Source: an uncultured Alphaproteobacteria bacterium (lineage in GTDB: Bacteria > Pseudomonadota > Alphaproteobacteria > HIMB59). From it: a stretch of 64,000 nucleotides of DNA. Numbering within the stretch: position 1 is the stretch's first letter; each line of letters opens with the position of its first letter. Below, piece after piece: positions 1 to 9,654 of this stretch. The notes under the pieces were generated by a model. That model had not been told where the DNA came from and did no database searches. It was given only the letters and a program-made list of their open reading frames with translations. Location of the stretch: positions 1-64,000 of the forward strand of contig CACDYZ010000002.1 of assembly GCA_902557145.1 (NCBI GenBank), read 5' to 3'. The translations under genes were made by a program, and so were the position numbers.

Positions 1-2
1 AT

Positions 3-365
3 GTAGCCTCTCTTTTTGGAGAAGTTAATATTTTTGAGTCAATTATCAAAAATAAAAAATGTAATACCCCACTAGGATTACTAGAGGCAAATAATTTTAG
101 AGATAATCAAAAAGTTAATGTAGTTGTAAGGCCAGAGGCCATAAAATTGAATGCAGAGAAATCTCCAGTTACAAATCCTAACTCAGGTGTTGTTGTTGAC
201 TCTAAATTTTTAGGCAATAACGCTATTGTTCATATGACTGTAATTGATAGTGACAATAATAAACATCATATACATAGTAAGTTAATTGGAGAATTTTTAC
301 CTTCTCCTGCTAGTTCAGTTTCTTTTTCTTTAGACTTAAATCATGTATTTATTTTTCCTAGATAA
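3..365 (+). CDS. ABC transporter ATP-binding protein, C-terminal part (5' truncated by window)
   Basis: The ORF track begins at an internal Met (147), but the frame is open back to base 3 and reads through the motif VRPEAIKL, which is typical of the C-terminal TOBE/regulatory region of importer ATPases of the PotA/FbpC/UgpC type. Only this C-terminal domain (about 120 residues) is visible; the Walker A, signature and Walker B motifs would lie upstream of the window. The substrate cannot be told from this fragment. It ends 28 bases before tatA, on the same strand. Confidence 0.75.
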   Translation, partial: VASLFGEVNIFESIIKNKKCNTPLGLLEANNFRDNQKVNVVVRPEAIKLNAEKSPVTNPNSGVVVDSKFLGNNAIVHMTVIDSDNNKHHIHSKLIGEFLPSPASSVSFSLDLNHVFIFPR

Positions 366-393
366 CATATCAATTATATAGTAATATTAATTT

Positions 394-588
394 ATGGGTA
401 CATTTAGCATTTGGCATTGGATAATAGTATTAATTATTGTCCTTCTACTATTTGGAAAAGGTAAAATACCATCTTTAATGGCTGACATGGCAAAAGGTAT
501 TAAGTCTTTTAAAAGTAATATGGCCGAAGATGAGAAACCTACCAACCCAGATCAAGATAACCCAGATAATCAAAATAAGGACCAGTAA
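394..588 (+). CDS. tatA: Sec-independent protein translocase subunit TatA
   Basis: TatA forms the protein-conducting pore of the twin-arginine export pathway for folded proteins. The 64-residue protein has one N-terminal membrane helix ([15 protein letters not shown]), the hinge FGKGKIP, an amphipathic helix ([15 protein letters not shown]) and an acidic, Asn/Asp-rich tail, as in the family. Its stop overlaps the start of tatB by one base (TAATG), and tatC follows, so the three genes form a translationally coupled tatABC operon. Confidence 0.93.
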   Translation: MGTFSIWHWIIVLIIVLLLFGKGKIPSLMADMAKGIKSFKSNMAEDEKPTNPDQDNPDNQNKDQ

Positions 589-881
589 TGTTTTCTTTAG
601 GTTGGATGGAGATTTCCATCGTCCTAATTATAACAGTAATAGTAGTAGGTCCTAAAGAAATACCAACTGTAATTAAATTCATAAAAGGAATAACTTCAAG
701 TTTAGGAAAACTCTCCAGAGAGTTTAAATCAACTGTTAATGAAATATCTCACTTAGAAGAAGTAAAAGATATTAAAAAAGAAATTTTAGAAACAAAAGAG
801 TCAGTAGTTAAAGAAGGAAAAGAGTTGGATGAATTTATTGAAAAAAGTAATGATGAAATAATGAAAGATGAAAAAAAATGA
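588..881 (+). CDS. tatB: Sec-independent protein translocase subunit TatB
   Basis: TatB works with TatC as the receptor for twin-arginine signal peptides at the inner membrane. The 97-residue product has an N-terminal membrane helix (ISIVLIITVIVV), the diagnostic GPKEIP motif at the hinge, and a long charged amphipathic and coiled C-terminal part rich in Lys and Glu. It overlaps tatA by one base and tatC by four (ATGA). It is shorter than many alphaproteobacterial TatB proteins, which carry longer tails. Confidence 0.92.
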   Translation: MFSLGWMEISIVLIITVIVVGPKEIPTVIKFIKGITSSLGKLSREFKSTVNEISHLEEVKDIKKEILETKESVVKEGKELDEFIEKSNDEIMKDEKK

Positions 882-1642
882 CTGAAGTTGAAAGTTCAAT
901 GAATTTCTTTGATCATATAAAGGAGTTAAGACAAAAATTATTATATGTAATAATTTTCTTTCTAATAACATTCATTGTTTCTTTTTATTTCTCACAATCA
1001 ATATTTGAATTTCTAGCTAAGCCTTTAACTTCTATTTTAGGAGAGGGTAATGGATTAATTTATACTGCCTTACAAGAGGCATTTTTAACAAATGTTAAAG
1101 TTGCATTTTTTACAGCTGCTTTTATTTCATTTCCTTTTTTGTCAATTCAGATTTGGTCTTTTGTATCCCCAGGATTACTTAAAAAAGAAAAGCAAATTTC
1201 ATTACCAACCTTGGTAGCTATTCCGTTTTTATTCGTTTTAGGTGCAGCGGTTGTTTATTATGTAATATCTCCTGTAGCGTGGAAGTTTTTTTTGAGTTTT
1301 CAAAGTTCCCAAGCAGATGGAATCAATATTACTCTTCAAGCTAAAATGAATGAGTATTTGTCACTAATGATGACATTTATATTTGCTTTTGGACTAGCAT
1401 TTCAATTACCTGTAATTTTACTTCTACTTGTAAAATTTGGTGTACTTACTATTAAACAATTAGTTTCTTTTAGAAAATATGCGATTGTTTTATCATTTGT
1501 ATTTGCTGCAATAGTGACACCTCCTGATCCATTTTCACAAATTTCTCTAGCGTTACCAATAATAATTTTGTATGAAATATCTATTCTTGTTTCTAGATTT
1601 ATGGCTAAGCGACAAAATAAAAAGAATGAAAATAGTAAATAA
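878..1642 (+). CDS. tatC: Sec-independent protein translocase subunit TatC
   Basis: TatC is the polytopic core of the Tat signal-peptide receptor. The 254 residues contain about six membrane segments, an N-terminal FFDHIKELR segment matching the conserved cytoplasmic start of TatC, and the family motif VTPPDPFSQ near residue 210. It overlaps tatB (ATGA) and is followed 8 bases later by serS, the usual alphaproteobacterial arrangement. The antisense ORF at 1402-1656 is a shadow. Confidence 0.95.
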   Translation: MTEVESSMNFFDHIKELRQKLLYVIIFFLITFIVSFYFSQSIFEFLAKPLTSILGEGNGLIYTALQEAFLTNVKVAFFTAAFISFPFLSIQIWSFVSPGLLKKEKQISLPTLVAIPFLFVLGAAVVYYVISPVAWKFFLSFQSSQADGINITLQAKMNEYLSLMMTFIFAFGLAFQLPVILLLLVKFGVLTIKQLVSFRKYAIVLSFVFAAIVTPPDPFSQISLALPIIILYEISILVSRFMAKRQNKKNENSK

Positions 1643-1650
1643 AAACTTTT

Positions 1651-2910
1651 ATGCACGATATTAATTTTATTAGAGAAAATCCTGATTTATTTGATGAATT
1701 ATTAAAGAAGAGATACGTAACTTCAAAATCTAGTGAAATTATTTCTTTAGATACTGAAAAAAGAATTATTTTAACAAAATCCCAAGAATTACGAGCTGAA
1801 AGAAAAAGTTTATCCTCTTCATTTTCAAAATTGGATGAAAGTGAAAAAAGCGATCTTCAAAAAAAAGTTCAATTAATAAAAAATGAAATAGATGAGATTG
1901 AAAATAAAATTTTCAAGATAGATGAGCAACTCAAAAATATTCTATCTAGCCTACCAAATCTTCCACATAAAGATGTACCAGTAGGTGAAGATGAGTCATC
2001 AAATATATTAATTAAACAAGTTGGCAATTTACCTTCTTTTAATTTTACTCCTAAATCCCATTATGAGCTTGGAGAAGATTTAGAAATGATTGATTTTGAG
2101 CAAGCTAGCAAGGTATCAGGTACTAGGTTTGTTTATTTAAAAAAAAATATAGCTAAATTAGAAAGAGCTTTAGCTAATTTTATGTTAGATAAACACACTA
2201 GTGAATTTGGTTATACTGAGGTTAATCCACCTAATTTAGTAAGAGATGCTGCAGCTTTTGGAACAGGGCAACTACCAAAATTTTCTGAAGACCTTTTTAA
2301 AACAAATACAGATCATTGGTTGATACCCACTGCTGAGGTTCCTTTAACTAATTTAGTACTAGATGCTATTGTGCCTGAAAAACAATTGCCTCTTAGATAT
2401 ACAGCTTGGACTCCTTGTTATAGATCTGAAGCTGGAGCTGCTGGAAGGGATACAAGAGGAATGATAAGACAGCATCAATTTTCTAAAGTAGAATTGGTTA
2501 GCATAACCAAAGAAGATGAATCTGAAAATGAACTAGAAAGAATGGTGAATTGTGCAACTTCTATTCTAGATGATTTAAAAATTCCATATCAAATTATTTT
2601 ATTATCATCAGGAGATATGGGTTTTTCAGCAGAAAAAACATATGATATTGAAGTATGGCTACCAGGTGAGGGAAAATATAGAGAGATATCTTCTTGTAGT
2701 AATTGTAAATCTTTCCAAGCAAGGAGAATGAACGCTCGCTATAAAGCTAAAGATCAAAACAAATTTGTTCACACACTAAATGGATCAGGTCTAGCAGTAG
2801 GAAGAACATTAATTGCTGTATTAGAAAATTATCAAAATGAAGATGGCAGCATTGACATTCCAGAAGTACTTAAACTCTATATGGGAAATTTAAATAAAAT
2901 TTCTAAATAA
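1651..2910 (+). CDS. serS: seryl-tRNA synthetase
   Basis: Charges tRNA-Ser with serine (class II synthetase, homodimer, cytoplasm). The 419 residues show the N-terminal antiparallel coiled-coil arm (about residues 30-105, rich in Lys/Glu/Leu heptads) that grips the long variable arm of tRNA-Ser. The class II catalytic core follows, with motif 2 (YRSEAGAAGRDTRGM) and motif 3 (GSGLAVGRTLIAVLENYQ). Full length for the family. It ends tail to tail with the DUF815 gene, overlapping it by 8 bases. A matching tRNA-Ser gene lies at 56.9 kb. Confidence 0.97.
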   Translation: MHDINFIRENPDLFDELLKKRYVTSKSSEIISLDTEKRIILTKSQELRAERKSLSSSFSKLDESEKSDLQKKVQLIKNEIDEIENKIFKIDEQLKNILSSLPNLPHKDVPVGEDESSNILIKQVGNLPSFNFTPKSHYELGEDLEMIDFEQASKVSGTRFVYLKKNIAKLERALANFMLDKHTSEFGYTEVNPPNLVRDAAAFGTGQLPKFSEDLFKTNTDHWLIPTAEVPLTNLVLDAIVPEKQLPLRYTAWTPCYRSEAGAAGRDTRGMIRQHQFSKVELVSITKEDESENELERMVNCATSILDDLKIPYQIILLSSGDMGFSAEKTYDIEVWLPGEGKYREISSCSNCKSFQARRMNARYKAKDQNKFVHTLNGSGLAVGRTLIAVLENYQNEDGSIDIPEVLKLYMGNLNKISK

Positions 2911-3661
2911 TAATATTTTTACTTGAACTATAATATTTAAAAAATTGAAAAGCTGATCGACCAGTCCTGTTACCTCTTGAAAAAATCCATTTCAAAGCAT
3001 GATCTTCTATTTCTTTATCAAATTTTAAATTATAAAAATTACAATAATTTTTTATTATTAAGATAAAGTCTTTTTTACTTAAATTATGAAAGCTAATCCA
3101 CAATCCAAATCGATCAGATAAAGATAATTTTTCTTCAATTCCTTCATCTTGAGAAATTGCAGAAGACCTCTCATTATCTAACATATCCCTTTTCATTAAA
3201 TGTCTTCTATTACTTGTAACATAAATTAAAAATTCATAATTTGAATTATAGAAAGAGCCTTCAAGAAAAGATTTAAATTGAATATATCTTCTATCATCTT
3301 GTTCAAACGAAAGATCATCTATAAAGATAATTATTTTTTTATTAAACTTGTGATTTAAAAATATGTTAGGTAAATCAGATAGATCTTCACTATTTATTTC
3401 AATTGTCACAAAATTTTCATATTTCAAAGAATAATCTTTTAATATTCCTCTAATAATACTGCTTTTACCACTACCTCGCACACCCCATAAGAGACCATGG
3501 TTAAATGCTAATCCCTCTAAGAAGTTTTTTGTATTCTCTTCAATCTTAGCTATTTGTTCATCAACTCCATACAAAAGCTTTAAATCTAGGACCTTATTGT
3601 AGGGTATTTTATCCATTGAATTCTTTGAACTATTCCAGCAGAGTAAATGTTTATTTTTCAA
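2903..3661 (-). CDS. DUF815-family AAA+ ATPase
   Basis: An uncharacterised AAA-type ATPase family that often neighbours yajC in Alphaproteobacteria. Walker A is GVRGSGKSS (about residue 60), Walker B is IIFIDDLSF, and a later YVTSNRRHL segment matches sensor 1 of the family. The chosen start is a TTG at 3661, because the upstream residues (CWNSSKNSMDKIPYNKVLDL) align with the DUF815 N-terminal strand. The first ATG would be 45 bases further in and would remove part of that region. It is divergent from yajC. The biochemical role is unknown. Confidence 0.8.
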   Translation of the reverse strand: MKNKHLLCWNSSKNSMDKIPYNKVLDLKLLYGVDEQIAKIEENTKNFLEGLAFNHGLLWGVRGSGKSSIIRGILKDYSLKYENFVTIEINSEDLSDLPNIFLNHKFNKKIIIFIDDLSFEQDDRRYIQFKSFLEGSFYNSNYEFLIYVTSNRRHLMKRDMLDNERSSAISQDEGIEEKLSLSDRFGLWISFHNLSKKDFILIIKNYCNFYNLKFDKEIEDHALKWIFSRGNRTGRSAFQFFKYYSSSKNIII

Positions 3662-3730
3662 TTTTATGTTGACTTCATTGATGATTGTGAGATTTTAGTG
3701 CTTATTTTATTTATTTAAAGGATTTATATC

Positions 3731-3994
3731 ATGGACCAACTTGCAGGAATTTTACCATTAATACTTATTTTCGTTGTTTTTTACTTCTTACTTATAAGAC
3801 CACAACAAAAAAAACTAAAAGATCACAAAAACATGATCTCAAATTTAAAAAAAGGTGACCGAGTCGTAACACAAGGTGGTATTATTGGTAACATACATTA
3901 TGTAAATGACGATGGAACCCTTTCAGTTGAAATTGCTGATAATGTCCAAGTTAAAGTAGCTAAAGGTATGATAGCTGATATAGCAGCTAAATAG
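3731..3994 (+). CDS. yajC: preprotein translocase subunit YajC
   Basis: YajC is a small accessory of the SecDF complex in the inner membrane. The 87-residue protein has one membrane helix (ILPLILIFVVFYFLLIRPQQ) ending in the family signature RPQQKK, followed by the soluble KGDRVVTQGGIIG segment. It is followed after 22 bases by secD and secF, the standard yajC-secD-secF operon. Confidence 0.95.
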   Translation: MDQLAGILPLILIFVVFYFLLIRPQQKKLKDHKNMISNLKKGDRVVTQGGIIGNIHYVNDDGTLSVEIADNVQVKVAKGMIADIAAK

Positions 3995-4016
3995 TCTTAA
4001 TAAACAAAAATTAAAT

Positions 4017-5474
4017 ATGTTAATTCTTAAACAGTGGAGATTATGGATATCTTTATTACTGTTAATTGGGAGTTATTTATTTATTAAGCCTAACTTTGAA
4101 AGTCAAACCTCTGATAATAAAATCAATTTTGGATTAGATATTCAGGGAGGTTATTCGTATCTTTTAGAATTGAATGAGGAAGAATATCTTAATAACCTTT
4201 TAGTAAAAACATCTCAATATATTGAAAATACTTATTCTATAATCTCTAATATTAACAACGGACAAATAGTAATTTCTAAAAACCAGAATTTAGATGCCTT
4301 AAGTAATATAGTCATTCAAAATTTGGGTTTAGAAGTACAAGAAAAATCAGATAAAGAAAATAGTTATATTTTTTCTAAACAAAGTTTTAATAAGTCATTA
4401 TCAGATATGACTTTAAATGCTGTTGAAATAGTAAGATCTAGAGTTGATTTTTTAGGAAACAAAGAACTATCTATTCAAAAAGTTGGGTTAAATAAAATTT
4501 TATTAGAAATCCCAGGTGATTTAGATAACAATGTAAAAGAGGTTATATCTAAAACAGCTAAATTAACGTTGCACTTAGAAAAAAGTAATATTGTTGGTTC
4601 TAAGACTTTTACTAATGAAGAAACAGGTGAACAAGTAAGAGTTCAAGAAATCCCTAATATCACAGGTGACTTTATTCAAGATGCCTCCCTTCAGTACAAT
4701 CAAAATGAACCAGTTGTTGCTTTTTCTTTTAATAAAGAAGGTTCAGATTTATTTGCAAAAATGACTTCAGAAAATGTTGGTTCACGATTTGCTATAGTTC
4801 TTGATGGTTCGTTAATTACCGCACCTGTCATAAGAGAGTCAATTACTGGAGGTAGTGGTCAAATATCTGGTGGATTTACAAATGAAACAGCAAATAATCT
4901 TGCTATTATTCTTAAATCAGGATCTTTGCCGACTAAAATTAAAATTATTCAAGAAAAACAAATAGGTCCAACTCTTGGGCAGGAGGGCGTAGAAAAAGGG
5001 GTTATTGCATCAATTATTGCCCTTATCGCAATTACTCTTTTTATGATCCTTTATTATAAAATTTCAGGATTATTTACAGTCATAACTATTGTTAGTTGTT
5101 TGTCTTTGCTTTTTGCAATGATGTCTTTATTAAATACAACACTCACACTCCCAGGTGTTATTGGTATAGTTCTAACTATAGGAATGTGTGTAGACGCAAA
5201 TGTCTTAATATTTGAGAGGATTCGAGAAAATTTTAAACAGGATATTGAAGATCCTAAAAACCACGGCTTCAACTCTGCTTATGTTACAATTTTAGACTCT
5301 AATTTAACTACATTATTTGCTGCTATATTTTTATTTGCTTTTGGCTTTGGTCCTATAAGAGGTTTTTCAATATCTTTAATTATTGGTATTATTTCATCTT
5401 TAATAGTCACTTATATAATACTCAAACTATTTCTTAATATTACATCTATAAAATATTTAGGACTTCAAAAATGA
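4017..5474 (+). CDS. secD: protein translocase subunit SecD
   Basis: SecD uses the proton motive force to help pull exported proteins across the membrane at SecYEG. The 485 residues begin with a membrane anchor, then the motif FGLDIQGG, a periplasmic P1 region (about 60-300), and a C-terminal bundle of about five helices with the RND-type sequence GMCVDANVLIFERIRE. It overlaps secF by four bases (ATGA). Somewhat shorter than many alphaproteobacterial SecD proteins but with all domains present. Confidence 0.95.
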   Translation: MLILKQWRLWISLLLLIGSYLFIKPNFESQTSDNKINFGLDIQGGYSYLLELNEEEYLNNLLVKTSQYIENTYSIISNINNGQIVISKNQNLDALSNIVIQNLGLEVQEKSDKENSYIFSKQSFNKSLSDMTLNAVEIVRSRVDFLGNKELSIQKVGLNKILLEIPGDLDNNVKEVISKTAKLTLHLEKSNIVGSKTFTNEETGEQVRVQEIPNITGDFIQDASLQYNQNEPVVAFSFNKEGSDLFAKMTSENVGSRFAIVLDGSLITAPVIRESITGGSGQISGGFTNETANNLAIILKSGSLPTKIKIIQEKQIGPTLGQEGVEKGVIASIIALIAITLFMILYYKISGLFTVITIVSCLSLLFAMMSLLNTTLTLPGVIGIVLTIGMCVDANVLIFERIRENFKQDIEDPKNHGFNSAYVTILDSNLTTLFAAIFLFAFGFGPIRGFSISLIIGIISSLIVTYIILKLFLNITSIKYLGLQK

Positions 5475-6343
5475 TTAATTTTTATTCATTCAAAAACAAA
5501 TCTTACTTAGTCTCTTTAATCCTAATAATTTTAACAATAATTGTTATTTTTTTTAAAGGTTTAAATTTAGGTATAGATTTTAAAGGAGGTTTAAATTTTG
5601 AGGTAAAGACAAATTTAACAACTAGCCAACTCAATCAATATATAGACTTTGTAGACACTGAGAGAGAAGTTTTAATCAAAAGGGAGGTGGGCAGTGATGT
5701 TTATAGTATCAGAATAGAGTCAGGAGAAAACAACCCTGTTTTTATTGAAGAAATTAAAAATATAATTGCACAAAATCCTGATATACAAATTCTATTATCT
5801 GAATACATAGAACCAACTTTTAGTGAAGAACTAATTAAAAATTCTATTTATGCTTTAGCATCTTCTCTGTTAGTTATAGCTATTTATGTTTGGATTAGAT
5901 TTGATTGGCAGTTTGCAGCTTCAGGAATATTTGCATTATTACATGATGTTTTTGTAGCAATAGGTTTTATGTCTTTATTTAATATTGAATTTAATTTAAC
6001 TATGATCGCAGCTTTACTTTTAATTGCTGGTTACAGTATCAACGACACAATAGTTTTGTTTGACAGGCTAAGAAGTTTAACTTCAAATGAGGAAAATAAA
6101 GATAATTTTGAAACCAATGTTAATAAATCCATTAAATTAAATCTTCGTCGAACTATACTTACAAGTTTTACAACAATACTAGCATTGTTGTGTTTAGTAT
6201 TTTTAGCACCAGTTAATTTAACTGAAATGCCTATAGTATTCATTTTTGGAGTTTTAATTGGAACTTTTTCTTCATTATTTCTTGTATTAGGAATTGTAGG
6301 TGATTTAAATTATGAAGCAGTGCTTAAAGCAAGAGACTCCTGA
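5471..6343 (+). CDS. secF: protein translocase subunit SecF
   Basis: Partner of SecD in the Sec accessory complex. The 290 residues show an N-terminal helix, the GIDFKGGLNFEV motif, a short periplasmic domain and a C-terminal helical bundle carrying the family motif YSINDTIVLFDRLR. Translationally coupled to secD. Its 3' end runs past the stop codon of uvrA on the other strand (tail-to-tail overlap of 34 bases), leaving no room for a conventional terminator between them. Confidence 0.95.
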   Translation: MINFYSFKNKSYLVSLILIILTIIVIFFKGLNLGIDFKGGLNFEVKTNLTTSQLNQYIDFVDTEREVLIKREVGSDVYSIRIESGENNPVFIEEIKNIIAQNPDIQILLSEYIEPTFSEELIKNSIYALASSLLVIAIYVWIRFDWQFAASGIFALLHDVFVAIGFMSLFNIEFNLTMIAALLLIAGYSINDTIVLFDRLRSLTSNEENKDNFETNVNKSIKLNLRRTILTSFTTILALLCLVFLAPVNLTEMPIVFIFGVLIGTFSSLFLVLGIVGDLNYEAVLKARDS

Positions 6344-9111
6344 TATTTTTTTAAATATACACCTGTTTGATTATTTTTGTTTTTAATTAATTCGCTTGGT
6401 TTACCTTCAAATAAAATATTTCCACCTTTTTCTCCACCCTCAGGTCCCAAGTCTATAATCCAATCACTTGTATTAATAACATCCAAGTTGTGCTCTATGA
6501 CTATTACAGTATTACCGTAGGAAACTAATTTATGAAGTATCTCTAAAAGTTTCTTTATATCGTCAAAGTGAAGACCAGTTGTTGGCTCATCTAAGATGTA
6601 CAATGTTTTTCCTGTTTGTCTTTTGGACAATTCTTTCGATAGTTTAATTCTTTGGGCTTCACCACCTGATAAAGTTGTAGCCGATTGACCGATAGATATA
6701 TATCCCAAGCCAACATCTTTGAGTGTTTTTAATTTAGAATATACTTGAGGGTTATTAATAAAAAACTCTTCAGCGTCATCAACTGTCATTGATAAAATAT
6801 CATTTATATTTTTTTTATTATATTGAATACTAAGTGTCTCTTTATTATATCTTTTACCATCGCATACTTCACATTTAACATATACTGGAGCTAAAAAATG
6901 CATTTCAATTTTTTTTAATCCATCTCCTTCACAGCTTTCGCATCTACCTCCTTTGACATTAAAAGAAAATCTACCAGGCTTAAATCCTTTTACTTTAGCT
7001 TCAGGCAAATTAGCAAACCATTCTCTTATTGGTGTAAATAATCCAACATAAGTTGCTGGGTTTGATCTGGGTGTTCTTCCAATGGGGGATTGATCGATAT
7101 TTATAACTTTATCAATATTTTCAATTCCTTTAATGTCTTCATAAGGAAGTGTTTTAATTATTTTTTCATAAATTCTATTATTTGTTGCACCATACAAAGT
7201 TTCGTTAATCAATGTTGATTTTCCGCTACCAGAGACTCCCGTAATAGTGATAAATTTACTTAAAGGGAATTTTACGTTTACGTTTTTTAAATTATTTCCA
7301 TTTGCTTTTTTAATTTCAATAAACTGTTTTGATGGAATTTTGTTAACACTAGACGGGTACCTCCCAATTACACCTCTGATGTAGCTACTTGTTAAACTTT
7401 CTTTGCTATTTAGTATTTTGTTAAACTCACCAATAGCAACAATCGAACCACCTTTAATACCAGCGTATTTACCAATATCTACAACATAATCTGCTTCACG
7501 TATTATGTCTTCATCATGCTCAACAACTATTATAGTGTTACCTAAATCTCTTAGGTTTTTGAGAGTATTAATTAGCTTTTGATTATCTCTTTGATGAAGA
7601 CCTATTGAGGGCTCGTCTAAAACGTATGTGACACCGGTTAATCCAGAACCAATTTGACTGGCTAATCTAATTCTTTGTGACTCTCCTCCAGATAAAGTAG
7701 AACTTTTTCTGGATAAACTTAAATAATTAAGTCCAACTTCATTTAAAAAATTTAATCTAGAAAAAATTTCTTTTTTTAATGGGGCAGCTATTAATTTTTC
7801 TTGTTCTTTTAACTCTTTTTCAAATTTATTAATCCAATCTAATGATTTAGCTATACTCAAAGAAGTAAAATCTGAAATAGTTAAATTATTTATCTTAACA
7901 CACAGTGCTTTTTCATTAAGTCTTTGACCATTACATTCGTGACAGATTTTTGAATTTCTAAACTTTTCAAGTTCCCATTGCCTCCACCAACTTGAAGATC
8001 CATCATAAATATTATCCATAATGTTTATTAGACCTTCAAAAAGTCTTCCTCCAAAAAGAACTTCATTTTGAAAACTTTTAGGAGTTTTTGACCAAATTAC
8101 ATTTTCTAGTTTTTTTGATTGGAATATCTTTTTAAGCTTTGGATATATTCGTGCTTTTGACTTTTCTGACCAAAAATTAATTGCACCTTCATTAAAAGAT
8201 AAATTTTTATCAGGTATTATTATATCTTCATCGAACGCATCTATCTCACCAAGACCATCGCATGTTTTACATGCACCGTACGGATTATTAAAACTAAATA
8301 AGCGTGGTTCAATTTCATCTATACTAAATCCACTGACTGGACACATAAATTTATCTGACAATGTAATGATTTCATCTTTATCAATATTATAAATTTCAAC
8401 ACTTCCTTCACTCTCTTTTAAACTAATTTCAATACTATTTGCTAATCTGTCTCTGTTATCTTTTGAGGGCACAATTCTATCAATGACAACACTTATCGTA
8501 TGTTTATAGTTTTTACTTAATTCAGGGATCTCTTCTTTTTGATAAAGCTTATTATTTATTAGGAACCTTTCATAACCTTTCTTAAAATACTCCTCAAATA
8601 GTTTTTTATATTCTCCTTTTCTACCTTTTATCAATGGAGACATAATCATTATTTTTTTTGAATTAAACTTAGAATTAACTTCATCTATCATTTCAGAACT
8701 TGTTAAACCTTTGATTGGTTTTCCTGTTGCTGGTGAGTAGGGGATACCAACTCTTGAAAATAATACTCTCAGATAATCATAAATTTCAGTTACCGTCCCT
8801 ACTGTTGATCTTGGATTCTTGGATGTTGTTTTCTGGTCTATGGAAATAGCTGGTGACAATCCTTCTATTTTATCGACCTTAGGTTTGTCCATCATATCTA
8901 AAAATTGACGAGCATAGGCACTAAGTGATTCGATATATTTTCTCTGCCCCTCAGCATAAATAGTATCAAATGCTAATGTTGATTTACCTGAACCACTTAC
9001 ACCAGTTATGACAACAAGTTTATTCTTTGGTAAATTTAAGTTAATATTTTTTAAATTATGTTCATGAGCGTTATGAACTATGATGTGAGTAAGTGGTGAG
9101 TGTTTATCCAT
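6310..9111 (-). CDS. uvrA: excinuclease ABC subunit UvrA
   Basis: Damage-recognition ATPase of nucleotide excision repair. Two ABC modules are seen: an N-terminal Walker A GVSGSGKSTLAFDT and a second GVSGSGKSTLINET, two LSGGE signature motifs, and a C-terminal zinc finger of CESCEGDG...CEVCDG type. The first zinc site is the CPVS variant. The track start at 9126 is a TTG; I prefer the ATG at 9111 (MDKHSPLTH), which leads directly into the family start HNAHEHNLKNI, giving 933 residues. Divergent from ssb. Confidence 0.97.
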   Translation of the reverse strand: MDKHSPLTHIIVHNAHEHNLKNINLNLPKNKLVVITGVSGSGKSTLAFDTIYAEGQRKYIESLSAYARQFLDMMDKPKVDKIEGLSPAISIDQKTTSKNPRSTVGTVTEIYDYLRVLFSRVGIPYSPATGKPIKGLTSSEMIDEVNSKFNSKKIMIMSPLIKGRKGEYKKLFEEYFKKGYERFLINNKLYQKEEIPELSKNYKHTISVVIDRIVPSKDNRDRLANSIEISLKESEGSVEIYNIDKDEIITLSDKFMCPVSGFSIDEIEPRLFSFNNPYGACKTCDGLGEIDAFDEDIIIPDKNLSFNEGAINFWSEKSKARIYPKLKKIFQSKKLENVIWSKTPKSFQNEVLFGGRLFEGLINIMDNIYDGSSSWWRQWELEKFRNSKICHECNGQRLNEKALCVKINNLTISDFTSLSIAKSLDWINKFEKELKEQEKLIAAPLKKEIFSRLNFLNEVGLNYLSLSRKSSTLSGGESQRIRLASQIGSGLTGVTYVLDEPSIGLHQRDNQKLINTLKNLRDLGNTIIVVEHDEDIIREADYVVDIGKYAGIKGGSIVAIGEFNKILNSKESLTSSYIRGVIGRYPSSVNKIPSKQFIEIKKANGNNLKNVNVKFPLSKFITITGVSGSGKSTLINETLYGATNNRIYEKIIKTLPYEDIKGIENIDKVINIDQSPIGRTPRSNPATYVGLFTPIREWFANLPEAKVKGFKPGRFSFNVKGGRCESCEGDGLKKIEMHFLAPVYVKCEVCDGKRYNKETLSIQYNKKNINDILSMTVDDAEEFFINNPQVYSKLKTLKDVGLGYISIGQSATTLSGGEAQRIKLSKELSKRQTGKTLYILDEPTTGLHFDDIKKLLEILHKLVSYGNTVIVIEHNLDVINTSDWIIDLGPEGGEKGGNILFEGKPSELIKNKNNQTGVYLKKYQESLALSTAS

Positions 9112-9175
9112 TAAATTAGATATCAATTAAAGATGATTTAATATATATTAATAATATCTTTTAATAAAAAAATTC

Positions 9176-9646
9176 ATGGCTGGATCAGTAAATAAAGTAA
9201 TTCTTCTTGGTAACTTAGGTAAAGACCCTGACATTAGAGCAACTCAATCTGGCTCCAGATTGGCTAGTTTTTCTATCGCCACTTCAACTAAATATCGTAA
9301 CAAAGACACTCAGCAACTAGAGGATAAGACTGAATGGCATCGAGTCGTTGTATTTAACGATAAGCTTGCAGATATATGTGAAAAATATCTCAGAAAAGGT
9401 TCAAAGATATATATTGAAGGTCAGCTTCAAACAAGAAAATGGACAGATAACAATGGTGTAGATAAATACACAACTGAAGTAGTAATTCCAAACTATTCTG
9501 GAGTATTGACAATGTTAGATACTCGCTCCCAATCTTCTGTTAGTGAAGAAAGCAATAATAATCAATTAGACTCAGCTGCAGATGAAGCAATGGGTGGTTC
9601 AGAGACCTCAACAGCTGAACAACTCGATGATGATATTCCTTTTTAG
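9176..9646 (+). CDS. ssb: single-stranded DNA-binding protein
   Basis: Coats single-stranded DNA during replication and repair as a tetramer. The 156 residues hold an N-terminal OB fold (starting [15 protein letters not shown], with WHRVVVF and YIEGQL strands, about residues 5-110), then a Gln/Ser/Asn-rich linker and the acidic protein-interaction tip DDDIPF. The position divergent from uvrA and just upstream of gyrA is conserved in Alphaproteobacteria. Confidence 0.97.
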   Translation: MAGSVNKVILLGNLGKDPDIRATQSGSRLASFSIATSTKYRNKDTQQLEDKTEWHRVVVFNDKLADICEKYLRKGSKIYIEGQLQTRKWTDNNGVDKYTTEVVIPNYSGVLTMLDTRSQSSVSEESNNNQLDSAADEAMGGSETSTAEQLDDDIPF

Positions 9647-9654
9647 ATAAATCA

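Noticed and set aside
6310-9111. Loss of a zinc ligand in the first UvrA zinc finger (CPVS)
   Set aside because: I recall the CPVSGF form as usual in alphaproteobacterial UvrA, so it is not a defect specific to this genome.
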